Source: Alphaproteobacteria bacterium
GTDB taxonomy: Bacteria; Pseudomonadota; Alphaproteobacteria; Rhodobacterales; Rhodobacteraceae
Direction of reading: 5' to 3'
Length of the DNA stretch: 5,920 nucleotides
Assembly (NCBI GenBank): GCA_003695135.1
Contig: RFIR01000044.1
Location: 1 to 5,920, forward strand
Position 1 is the first letter of the stretch. Every line of letters starts with the position of its first letter. The notes under the pieces are model-generated. The model did not search any database and was not told where the DNA came from. It was given only the letters and a program-made list of their open reading frames with translations. Made by a program: the position numbers and the translations under genes. Below are positions 1-5,324 of this stretch, one piece after another.

Positions 1-1460
1 CCGGAAATCCAGCGGGCCGAGGTGAACTGGGTGGGCTCGAAGCGCACCGGCAGCCCGTATTCCAGCTCGATGCGGCTGGCCAGCACGTCGAACTGCAAGG
101 GACCCACCACGCCGACGATGTAGCCCGCGCCCACCATCGGCCTGAACACCTTGGCCGCGCCCTCCTCGGCAAACTGCATCAGCGCCTTGTCCAGATGCTT
201 GGCCTTCATCGGATCGGCGGCGCGGACATTCTGCAGAAGCTCGGGCGCGAAGCTGGGAATGCCGGTAAAGCGCAGCCTTTCTCCTTCCGTCAGCGCATCG
301 CCGATGCGCAGCTGGCCGTGATTGGGAATGCCGATGATGTCGCCCGCCCAGGCATCCTCGGCGATCTCGCGGTCCGAGGCGAGGAAGGTCACCGGATTGC
401 TGATCGCCATCGGCTTGCCCGAACGCACATGCATCAGCTTCTGCCCGCGCCGGAAATGGCCCGAGCAGAGCCGCAGGAAAGCGACGCGGTCGCGATGCTT
501 TGGGTCCATGTTCGCCTGAACCTTGAAGACAAAGCCGGAAACCCTTGGTTCATCGGCAGAAACTTGTCTCGGTTCCGCCGGTCTTACCTGCGGCGGCGGC
601 GCGAATTTCCCGATGCCATCCATCAGCTCGCGCACCCCGAAGGAGTTGAGCGCCGAGCCGAACCAGATCGGCGTCATGGTCCCGTCGCGCACCGCCTGGC
701 GATCGAGGGCGGGGAGCAGCCCGCGCGCCATCTCCACCTCCTCGCGCAGCTGCGCTAGCCGGTCGGTGGGGATGTGTTCCTCCAGCTTCGGATCCTCGAG
801 GCCTTTGATTTCAATGGCTTCGGCGCGGATGTTGCGATCGGCCCGCTCCATCAGCAGCAGCCGGTCGCCCAAGAGGTCATAGGTGCCGACGAAGTCGCGC
901 CCCATGCCGATGGGCCAGCTTGCGGGCGTGACGTCGAGCGCCAGCATCTCCTGGATCTCGTCGATGATATCGAAGGTGTCGCGGCTTTCGCGGTCCATCT
1001 TGTTGCAGAAGGTCAGGATCGGCAGGTCGCGCAGCCGGCAGACCTCGAAGAGCTTACGGGTCTGGCTTTCAACCCCCTTGGCGCCGTCGATCACCATCAC
1101 CGCGGCATCGACCGCGGTCAGCGTGCGGTAGGTGTCCTCCGAAAAGTCCGAATGGCCCGGCGTGTCGACGAGGTTGAACCAGTGGCCGTCGAATTCGAAG
1201 GACATGGCCGAGGCGGAGACGGAAATGCCGCGCTCCTGCTCCATCTTCATGAAGTCCGAGCGCGTGCGCCGCGCCTCGCCCTTGGCCCGCACCTGCCCGG
1301 CCATCTGGATCGCCCCGCCATAGAGCAGGAACTTCTCGGTCAGCGTGGTCTTGCCGGCATCGGGGTGCGAGATGATGGCAAAGGTCCGCCGCCGGGCGAT
1401 CTCGGCGGGCAGATGCGGGGCGTTGTGGGCACGGTCGAGCATGCGCGCGATGTAGTGCAT
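1..1460 (-). CDS. prfC: Peptide chain release factor 3 (RF3), C-terminus cut off by the window edge
   Basis: RF3 is the cytoplasmic translational GTPase that releases RF1/RF2 from the ribosome after peptide release. The frame translates without interruption from 1460 to the left edge (486 codons). RF3 is usually about 530 aa, so roughly 45-50 C-terminal residues lie outside. Counting from the ATG at 1460, the GTPase motifs are the P-loop HPDAGKT (32-38), the switch region around MEQERGISV (73-81), DTPGH (99-103) and NKMD (153-156). Downstream, FVFKVQANMDPKHRDRVAF in the beta-barrel domain and QFDVLASRIELEYGLPVRF in the RF3 C-terminal domain are typical of the family. A second in-frame ATG at 1442 gives an N-terminus MLDRAHNAPHLP, which resembles my memory of related RF3 proteins. 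Neither ATG has a clear Shine-Dalgarno, so the start is uncertain. The gene lies 66 bases downstream of the amidohydrolase gene in the same direction. The family call is very secure. Confidence 0.97.
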   Translation of the reverse strand, partial: MHYIARMLDRAHNAPHLPAEIARRRTFAIISHPDAGKTTLTEKFLLYGGAIQMAGQVRAKGEARRTRSDFMKMEQERGISVSASAMSFEFDGHWFNLVDTPGHSDFSEDTYRTLTAVDAAVMVIDGAKGVESQTRKLFEVCRLRDLPILTFCNKMDRESRDTFDIIDEIQEMLALDVTPASWPIGMGRDFVGTYDLLGDRLLLMERADRNIRAEAIEIKGLEDPKLEEHIPTDRLAQLREEVEMARGLLPALDRQAVRDGTMTPIWFGSALNSFGVRELMDGIGKFAPPPQVRPAEPRQVSADEPRVSGFVFKVQANMDPKHRDRVAFLRLCSGHFRRGQKLMHVRSGKPMAISNPVTFLASDREIAEDAWAGDIIGIPNHGQLRIGDALTEGERLRFTGIPSFAPELLQNVRAADPMKAKHLDKALMQFAEEGAAKVFRPMVGAGYIVGVVGPLQFDVLASRIELEYGLPVRFEPTQFTSARWIS

Positions 1461-1487
1461 CGCCCGTGGCTTGGCCAGAGGCGGAGC

Positions 1488-1509
1488 CGCCCGCGCCAAA
1501 GGGCGGGCG
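1488..1509. other. GC-rich hairpin between the amidohydrolase gene and prfC
   Basis: A perfect 7-bp stem, CGCCCGC (1488-1494) and GCGGGCG (1503-1509), encloses an 8-base loop. It sits inside the 66-base gap downstream of the amidohydrolase stop codon. There is no T-run on either side, so it is not a convincing Rho-independent terminator. It could slow or partly separate transcription between the two genes, or it could be a chance product of high GC content. Confidence 0.3.
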
Positions 1510-1526
1510 CGCCGGAGATCGCGCCG

Positions 1527-2693
1527 TCAGCCCGCCCGCGGCTGGCCCAGCTCGATCAGACGCACCATCCAGCTGGCGCCGATGGGGCTGATATCGTCGT
1601 TGAAATCATATTGCGGGTGATGCGGAAACGGGCCGTCCCCGGCGCCGAGGAAGACATAGGCCCCGGGCCGTGCCTTCAGCATGTATGAGAAATCTTCCGC
1701 CCCCATCTCCGGCTGGCAGTCGGGCGTGACCATCGCCTCTCCCACCACATCGGCGGCGACCCGCGCGGCAAAGGCCGCCTGATCGGCATCGTTCACCGTC
1801 ACCGGATAGCCGCGATGATAGCGCAGCGCGGCGGTGCAGCGATTGGCGACGGCGGCAGATTCGGCCAGCAGCCCTATATCGGCCTCGATCCGGTCGCGCA
1901 GCGCCTCGTCGAGCGTGCGCACGGTGCCGGCGAGCTCCACATTCTGTGGAATGATGTTGGTGGCATCGCTGCCCTTGAGCATGGTCAGCGAGATCACGGC
2001 ATTGGCGAAGGGGTCGATGCGCCTGGCCGGGATCGCCTGCAGGCCTTGCGCGATCTGCAGCGCGGCCGGCACCGGGTCGATTGCCTGATGCGGATAGGCG
2101 CCATGCCCGCCCTGCCCGCTCACGGTGATGTGGAATTCGTCGGCCGCCGCCATCAGCGGCCCGGGCCGGGTGGCGATGCGGCCGAACTCCACCCCCGGCG
2201 CATTGTGCAGACCGAAGACGCGGGTGATGCCGAAGCGCTCCATGATGCCCTCATCGACCATCACCTGCCCGCCGCCGGAAAGCTCCTCGGAGGGCTGGAA
2301 GATCAGCGCCACGGTGCCGGCAAAGTTGCGCGTCTCGGCCAGATAGCGCGCCGCGCCCAGCAGGATCGTGGTATGCCCGTCATGGCCGCAGGCATGCATG
2401 CGCCCCGGCGTTTTCGAGGCGTAGTCGAGCCCCGTCATCTCCTCGATCGGCAGCGCATCCATGTCGGCGCGCAGCCCGGTCACCGGCCCCTCGCCCTGGC
2501 CGCGGATCAGCGCGACGATGCCTGTCTTCGCGATGCCGGTATGGATCTCGTCGACGCCGATTTCGCGCAGCCGTTCCTCGACGAAGGCCGCGGTCTGGAA
2601 CAGATCGAAATCGAGTTCCGGGATGGTGTGCAGATGCCTGCGCCAGGCACGCAGTTCGGGCTCGTACTCGGCGATGCGGTTGATGACGGCCAT
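1527..2693 (-). CDS. M20-family metallo-amidohydrolase (hippurate hydrolase / N-acyl-amino-acid deacylase type)
   Basis: This 388-aa protein has the normal full length of the M20D peptidase/amidohydrolase family. These are cytoplasmic enzymes that cleave amide bonds of N-acyl amino acids and related conjugates using two divalent metals. The N-terminus has the family signature RRHLHTIPELDF (18-29). GLRADMDALPI follows at 73-83. MHACGHDGH (99-107) contributes metal ligands C102 and H104. QPSEE (133-137) carries the catalytic and ligand glutamates, and H163 in GLHN is a further ligand. The dimerisation-domain motif GQGGHGAYPH is at 193-202, GAEDF at 331-335, and the final histidine ligand is in HHPQYDFND (358-366). 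No signal peptide is seen. GGAGGA lies 3 bases before the ATG and supports this start. The gene begins 51 bases after the methyltransferase-like gene, so the two are probably co-transcribed. The exact substrate cannot be read from the sequence: hippurate, N-acetyl or indole-acetyl amino acids are all possible. Confidence 0.95.
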   Translation of the reverse strand: MAVINRIAEYEPELRAWRRHLHTIPELDFDLFQTAAFVEERLREIGVDEIHTGIAKTGIVALIRGQGEGPVTGLRADMDALPIEEMTGLDYASKTPGRMHACGHDGHTTILLGAARYLAETRNFAGTVALIFQPSEELSGGGQVMVDEGIMERFGITRVFGLHNAPGVEFGRIATRPGPLMAAADEFHITVSGQGGHGAYPHQAIDPVPAALQIAQGLQAIPARRIDPFANAVISLTMLKGSDATNIIPQNVELAGTVRTLDEALRDRIEADIGLLAESAAVANRCTAALRYHRGYPVTVNDADQAAFAARVAADVVGEAMVTPDCQPEMGAEDFSYMLKARPGAYVFLGAGDGPFPHHPQYDFNDDISPIGASWMVRLIELGQPRAG

Positions 2694-2696
2694 GAA

Positions 2697-2702
2697 TCCT
2701 CC
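2697..2702 (-). promoter_or_regulatory. Shine-Dalgarno site of the amidohydrolase gene
   Basis: GGAGGA on the minus strand ends 3 bases before the ATG at 2693. It is the only strong purine-rich match near that start. The spacing is slightly short but workable, and it fixes the start where the M20 N-terminal signature begins. Confidence 0.7.
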
Positions 2703-2744
2703 ACAGGGCTGGCTCCCCGCGCCATGGCTAGCAGAGCGCGGCCC

Positions 2745-3221
2745 TCAGAGCCAGCGCCGCGTGCGGCGTAGAAAGCCCTCATACGCGCCGCCAAATTTGG
2801 CGGTCAGGTATTCCTCCTCGCGCAGCACCACCCCGTAATGCAGCACCGCCCACAGGATCACGGCAATCGGGATCGCCCAGTCGAGCGAGAAGGTCAGCGC
2901 CAGGCCGATCTGAAAGATGACCATGCCCAGATACATCGGGTTGCGGGTGAAGCGGTAGGGACCGGTTTCGACCAGCTTCAGCGCCGGCTGATGCGGGTTG
3001 ACGTTGGTGCCCGCCCGCTTGAAGGCGCGCGCGCCCGATATGGCCAGCCCGCCGGCGAGAAGCAGGAGGACAAGGCCAGGAACCAGCCCCGCCCAGGCTC
3101 CGGGCGCCGGCAGGAGGCCCAGAGGCACGAGCCATTCCAGAACGATGGCGGCTGCCGGCGCGATGGCCGAGGCCAGCGGCGGAAAGATCACGATATCGGG
3201 ACGGTCGCGGTCTTCGGTCAT
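2745..3221 (-). CDS. Isoprenylcysteine carboxyl methyltransferase (ICMT/PEMT-like) family membrane protein
   Basis: This is a 158-aa integral membrane protein. Hydrophobic segments lie near residues 13-36, 43-64, 97-113 and 114-131. The conserved cytosolic region is that of the ICMT / phospholipid methyltransferase-like superfamily: GTNVNPHQP (71-79), GPYRFTRNPMYLGM (87-100), and the C-terminal REEEYLTAKFGGAYEGFL block (134-151) followed by basic residues. Family members use S-adenosylmethionine to methylate membrane-embedded or small hydrophobic substrates. Bacterial homologues mostly have no assigned substrate, so none is proposed here. The frame is open upstream to 3413, but the extra residues are arginine-rich and unlike the family. 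The ATG at 3221 has GAAAGGG about 9 bases upstream and starts just before the conserved part, so it is preferred. An ATG at 3254 is an alternative but would begin right beside the palindrome at 3256-3274. The gene is probably first in a minus-strand unit with the amidohydrolase and possibly prfC. Confidence 0.88.
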   Translation of the reverse strand: MTEDRDRPDIVIFPPLASAIAPAAAIVLEWLVPLGLLPAPGAWAGLVPGLVLLLLAGGLAISGARAFKRAGTNVNPHQPALKLVETGPYRFTRNPMYLGMVIFQIGLALTFSLDWAIPIAVILWAVLHYGVVLREEEYLTAKFGGAYEGFLRRTRRWL

Positions 3222-3255
3222 GACGTCATGCCCTTTCGGCTGTATCCGGCGCATA

Positions 3256-3274
3256 ATGTAAATGGCATTTACAT
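3256..3274. promoter_or_regulatory. Perfect 19-bp palindrome, candidate repressor/activator operator
   Basis: ATGTAAATG and CATTTACAT form 9-bp arms around a single central G. The site is AT-rich in a GC-rich window, which makes chance occurrence less likely. It lies 35 bases upstream of the methyltransferase-like start (3221), about where a minus-strand promoter would be, and 124 bases upstream of the SnoaL-like start (3398). The CATAAT at 3252-3257 overlaps its left edge and could be a plus-strand -10. The regulator is unknown: a dimeric helix-turn-helix protein (MarR, TetR, GntR or similar) would fit, but no regulator gene is in the window. Confidence 0.6.
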
Positions 3275-3385
3275 CGGGCCGCACCAAGACCGATCCGCAT
3301 TGCTCGCGAAGGCGTGATCGAATGCCGCCAACTTCGCCTTGCCTGTGGCCCGGCTTTCGTCGATTGTGAACAAATGGGGAACGAC

Positions 3386-3391
3386 AGGGAG
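3386..3391 (+). promoter_or_regulatory. Shine-Dalgarno site of the SnoaL-like gene
   Basis: AGGGAG lies 6 bases before the ATG at 3398. It decides between this start and the longer open frame beginning at 3314, whose extra residues do not look like the fold. Confidence 0.65.
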
Positions 3392-3397
3392 ACGACA

Positions 3398-3775
3398 ATG
3401 TCGGACACGACACTTTCAGCGATTGCCAACCAGCTTGTGGATTGCTGCAGGACGCAGCGGGAGCTGGAGGCGCTGGATACGCTCTACGCGCCCGATGCGG
3501 TCTCGGTCGAGGCCACGGCCGAGCCAGGCGGCGAGCGCGAGACCCGCGGCCGCGAAGGCATCCGCGGCAAGCATGCCTGGTGGGCGGAGAATTTCGAGGT
3601 GCATGGCGGCGAGCTCGATGGCCCCTATCTGCATGGCGATGACCGGTTCGGGGTCATCTTCGAGATCGATGCCACCCACAAGCCCAGCGGCGAGCGCCAC
3701 AAGATGAAGGAGATCGGGATCTATACCGTCTCGAACGGGAAGATCTCGCGCGAGGAATTCTACTACACCATGTGA
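3398..3775 (+). CDS. SnoaL-like / nuclear transport factor 2-like (NTF2 superfamily) protein
   Basis: This 125-aa soluble protein is the usual size of a single SnoaL/DUF4440-type cone-shaped alpha+beta barrel. Visible features are the N-terminal helices with ALDTLYAPDAVSVEA (25-39), GREGIRGKHAWWAENFEVHG (51-70), which resembles the family's GxxxIxxxxxWW region, and the final strands KEIGIYTVSNGKISREEFYY (104-123). The terminal 'NGKI..E.F' pattern is characteristic. NTF2-fold proteins range from small-molecule isomerases and cyclases to ligand-binding proteins, and the sequence does not show which applies here. There is no signal peptide. The start is set by the AGGGAG Shine-Dalgarno. A weak promoter candidate, TTGCCT (3339-3344), 17 bases, GATTGT (3362-3367), lies just upstream. 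The gene is divergent from the methyltransferase-like gene, and the palindrome at 3256-3274 lies between them. The hydroxylase gene starts 116 bases downstream but has its own promoter. Confidence 0.85.
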   Translation: MSDTTLSAIANQLVDCCRTQRELEALDTLYAPDAVSVEATAEPGGERETRGREGIRGKHAWWAENFEVHGGELDGPYLHGDDRFGVIFEIDATHKPSGERHKMKEIGIYTVSNGKISREEFYYTM

Positions 3776-3857
3776 CCCGCCTTGCAGCGGCGCAGGGGCG
3801 ATCCCACGATCTGCGGCGACGGCACGGTCTCATCCGTATTGCGCCGCAGCATGGCCC

Positions 3858-3886
3858 TTGGACTCCGCTCACGGCAGGCGTAGAAT
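3858..3886 (+). promoter_or_regulatory. Sigma70-type promoter of the sterol desaturase-family gene, predicted leaderless
   Basis: TTGGAC (3858-3863) and TAGAAT (3881-3886) are separated by exactly 17 bases, and each hexamer differs from consensus at few positions. Transcription starting 6-7 bases after the -10 would begin at about 3892-3893, which is the ATG of the downstream gene (3892-3894). There is no Shine-Dalgarno before that ATG, which agrees with a leaderless message. Confidence 0.65.
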
Positions 3887-3891
3887 GAACC

Positions 3892-4638
3892 ATGGACTCG
3901 CTGCTTCTCTTCCTTGGCATCTGGGCGGCCAGCTATGCCGCGCATCTGGCGCTCTATTTCGGACAGGGCGTCATCCTGACGGCCATCAACCGCCGCCACC
4001 CGGAACGCCGCATCCAGCCGAAGCGCCGCGGAGAGGATCGGGCGCGCGTCGAGATCCTCGCATCGGTGAAATCGCTGGTGGTGACCTCGGGCTGTCTTGC
4101 CGGCGGCATCTTCCTGCCGATGCAGGGGATCACGCTGTGGCCGCCGCTGGAGCTGACATGGATCAGCGGCATCGGCATGTTCGCGCTCACCCTGCTGCTT
4201 TACGACACCTGGTTCTACTGGGGCCACCGGCTGATGCATGTCCGGGCGCTCTACAAGCACCATTTCTGGCATCACCGCAGCGTGGCGCCGACGGTATGGT
4301 CGAACTATTCCGACACGCTGATCGATGCCTTCGCCATGCAGAGCTTCTATCTGGTCATGCCGCTGATCCTGCCGATCCCGCCCGTTGTGCTGGTGGCAGC
4401 CCGGCTGTGGGACCATGTCAACGGGCAGATCGGGCATTCGGGCTTCGAGTATTTCGCCGACCGGACCACGCGCTTTCCCTCGCCCATGGTATGCGTGACC
4501 TTCCACGACCAGCACCACGAGCATTTCAACTACAACTTCGCCAATTACTTCAGCCTGTGGGACCGGATCTGCGGAACGCTCGATCCCGATTACGACCGCA
4601 AGGTGGGGGAGTTCGAGCAGATCAGGCAAACTCGATAG
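3892..4638 (+). CDS. Sterol desaturase / fatty acid hydroxylase family membrane di-iron oxygenase
   Basis: This 248-aa integral membrane protein has the histidine cluster of the fatty acid hydroxylase superfamily. The clusters are HRLMH (112-116, HxxxH), HFWHH (124-128, HxxHH) and HDQHH (205-209, HxxHH), with additional conserved histidines at 175, 182 and 211. These bind a non-haem di-iron centre that uses O2 to hydroxylate or desaturate lipid-like substrates at the inner membrane. Hydrophobic segments are near residues 3-25, 60-78, 89-109 and 150-172. FNYNFANYFSLWDRICGTL (212-230) matches the family's conserved C-terminal region. The N-terminal segment looks like a membrane anchor, not a cleaved signal. 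The ATG at 3892 has no Shine-Dalgarno but is placed at the expected transcription start of a good promoter. An out-of-frame ATG at 3885 leads into a non-family translation. The substrate is unknown: sterol, hopanoid, carotenoid, ornithine lipid and fatty acyl chains are all handled by relatives. Confidence 0.93.
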   Translation: MDSLLLFLGIWAASYAAHLALYFGQGVILTAINRRHPERRIQPKRRGEDRARVEILASVKSLVVTSGCLAGGIFLPMQGITLWPPLELTWISGIGMFALTLLLYDTWFYWGHRLMHVRALYKHHFWHHRSVAPTVWSNYSDTLIDAFAMQSFYLVMPLILPIPPVVLVAARLWDHVNGQIGHSGFEYFADRTTRFPSPMVCVTFHDQHHEHFNYNFANYFSLWDRICGTLDPDYDRKVGEFEQIRQTR

Positions 4639-4694
4639 CCGTTCAATTCCGGCATCCCTGGTACCTGAGGGCCCCGATCGTCAAAGAGGGCGGT

Positions 4695-4832
4695 GCCCGA
4701 CCCTGGGAGGGCGCGGCTCAACGGCGGGGGTGGCAACGGCGGCTCGACCATGCCCGTCGAGCAGGTTCCTGAGACTCCGTCGCAATGCGCCCTCCCGGGG
4801 GGAGGGTCGGGCGCCGCCCGGCTGCGCCGGGC
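4695..4832. repeat. Inverted pair of REP-like palindromic elements
   Basis: The left element (4695-4714, GCCCGACCCTGGGAGGGCGC) is the reverse complement of the right element (4787-4812) except for a six-G insertion at 4797-4802 in the right copy. The right copy forms its own hairpin, CCCTCCC (4790-4796) with GGGAGGG (4800-4806). It is followed by GCCCGGC (4816-4822) pairing with GCCGGGC (4826-4832) around a TGC loop. An alternative CGGGC (4808-4812) with GCCCG (4816-4820) overlaps it. Between the two copies, GCTCGAC (4742-4748) pairs with GTCGAGC (4756-4762). Opposed palindromic units a few tens of bases apart in an intergenic gap resemble REP/BIME-type repeats. Whether they recur in the genome cannot be seen from this window. 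Confidence 0.5.
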
Positions 4833-4859
4833 GATGCTTGTGTCAACGCAAGTACGTTA

Positions 4860-4890
4860 ACCGCATGGCGGATCGCCCCAAGCATGCGGT
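4860..4890. other. Nested hairpin
   Basis: ACCGCATG (4860-4867) pairs with CATGCGGT (4883-4890). Inside it, GGCG (4867-4870) can pair with CGCC (4874-4877), sharing one base with the outer stem. There is no T-run, so it is not a terminator. It could be part of a structured RNA leader or a protein-binding palindrome. Confidence 0.4.
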
Positions 4891-5043
4891 GTAGCGCTCC
4901 AACAATCTAGGCGCCGTACACTCGATCGGCACCGCTTCCTGCCGCAAAGCCCTCTCAAGCGTCCCAGCCTGCCCTTATGATCCCGACACGACATCAGCGC
5001 TCAATGCGATGCAAGCTCCGGCGGCATGCCCTTTGGTGCCAAC

Positions 5044-5070
5044 CGCAGCCCGAAGGCTGCGCTCTTCTTT
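5044..5070 (+). terminator. Candidate intrinsic terminator (CGAA-loop hairpin plus T-rich run)
   Basis: CGCAGCC (5044-5050) and GGCTGCG (5055-5061) form a perfect 7-bp stem closed by a CGAA tetraloop. CTCTTCTTTT follows immediately on the plus strand. It would end a transcript coming from the hydroxylase gene or an unannotated small RNA, or it could act as an attenuator in front of the small frame at 5098-5196. Confidence 0.5.
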
Positions 5071-5092
5071 TACTGCGACACATCGCGGCGAG

Positions 5093-5102
5093 AGGAGGTG
5101 AG
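5093..5102 (+). promoter_or_regulatory. Strong Shine-Dalgarno sequence in front of a small hydrophobic frame
   Basis: AGGAGGTGAG is one of the longest matches to the 16S rRNA 3' end in the window, yet no ordinary gene follows. Eight bases after AGGAGG is an in-frame CTG at 5107 that opens the small hydrophobic frame. This is the main reason to take that frame seriously. Confidence 0.5.
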
Positions 5103-5196
5103 GCATCTGAACGTAAAAACCTACCGCGTGGTCATGGTTGTCGTTGCAATTATCGGCGTGATCGTTGCCATCGCGAGGCTCTGGACAGGCACCTGA
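5098..5196 (+). CDS. Candidate small single-span membrane peptide (29-32 aa)
   Basis: I do not recognise this gene. The frame ends at TGA 5194-5196 and carries the segment VVMVVVAIIGVIVAIARLW, a good single transmembrane span, preceded by basic residues (K, R) and followed by a short tail ending RLWTGT. The start is unclear. A GTG at 5098 (32 aa) overlaps the Shine-Dalgarno. A CTG at 5107 (29 aa) is ideally spaced after it. An in-frame ATG at 5026 (56 aa) has no Shine-Dalgarno and would run through the hairpin at 5044-5061. An ATG at 5134 is too far from the ribosome site. A perfect 11-bp hairpin begins 13 bases after the stop, so the unit has the shape ribosome site, short frame, terminator. 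Size and composition recall small membrane proteins and type I toxin peptides, but no family is claimed. A chance hydrophobic frame remains possible. Confidence 0.4.
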   Translation: MRHLNVKTYRVVMVVVAIIGVIVAIARLWTGT

Positions 5197-5209
5197 CCTG
5201 AAAGGAGTA

Positions 5210-5237
5210 CCCCCGCCGAGCGGCAACTCGGCGGGGG
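5210..5237 (+). terminator. Perfect 11-bp stem-loop, candidate terminator of the small peptide transcript
   Basis: CCCCCGCCGAG (5210-5220) pairs perfectly with CTCGGCGGGGG (5227-5237) around the loop CGGCAA. The following ATCTTGGTTT is only moderately T-rich on the plus strand. It lies 13 bases after the stop codon of the small frame. Confidence 0.65.
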
Positions 5238-5245
5238 ATCTTGGT

Positions 5246-5268
5246 TTCAGTGAGGCACTGAACGTTTT
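5246..5268 (+). terminator. Second tandem hairpin with short T-run
   Basis: TTCAGTG (5246-5252) and CACTGAA (5256-5262) form a perfect 7-bp stem with an AGG loop, then CGTTTT follows. It sits 8 bases after the 5210-5237 hairpin and could be a back-up plus-strand terminator. The minus-strand side has no T-run, so it does not look like the fpr terminator. Confidence 0.45.
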
Positions 5269-5293
5269 CCTACCTTGTCTGCTATCTTAGCAT

Positions 5294-5324
5294 CCGATTA
5301 ACATTCCGTAAATGTGTGGATCGG
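5294..5324. other. Nested stem-loop downstream of fpr
   Basis: CCGAT (5294-5298) can pair with ATCGG (5320-5324), and inside it ACATT (5301-5305) with AATGT (5311-5315). It begins 29 bases past the fpr stop on the minus strand and may act as a 3'-end structure of that mRNA. It lacks a T-run, so classical terminator function is doubtful. Confidence 0.3.

Noticed and set aside
195..1688. Long plus-strand open frames (195-758 and 774-1688)
   Set aside because: They lie antisense to prfC, whose translation is unmistakable. Their arginine/alanine/histidine-rich composition is what a GC-rich gene gives when read backwards.
1815..2771. 318-codon plus-strand open frame
   Set aside because: It is antisense to the M20 amidohydrolase, shows no recognisable motif and has low-complexity composition.
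3219..3229. Micro-frame ATG ACG TCA TGA overlapping the methyltransferase-like start (TGACGTCA palindrome)
   Set aside because: Three codons on an 8-bp palindrome is easily chance, and no ribosome site points specifically to it.
3257..3273. PpsR/CrtJ photosynthesis repressor site
   Set aside because: The known pattern is TGT-N12-ACA. Here the spacing is 11, and no photosynthesis gene is nearby.
3222..3413. N-terminal extension of the methyltransferase-like protein to 3413
   Set aside because: The extra 64 residues are basic and non-conserved in style, would span the palindrome, and have no better ribosome site than the ATG at 3221.
3763..4629. 288-codon minus-strand open frame opposite the hydroxylase
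   Set aside because: The plus-strand frame carries all three histidine clusters of its family. The minus-strand frame shows no motif.
3858..4772. 304-codon plus-strand frame overlapping the hydroxylase in another frame
   Set aside because: It starts with TTG inside the promoter, has shadow-type composition and shows none of the family motifs.
4764..4778. tRNA T-arm-like GGTTCCTGAGACTCC
   Set aside because: It lacks the TTCGA core and no acceptor or anticodon arm can be built around it.
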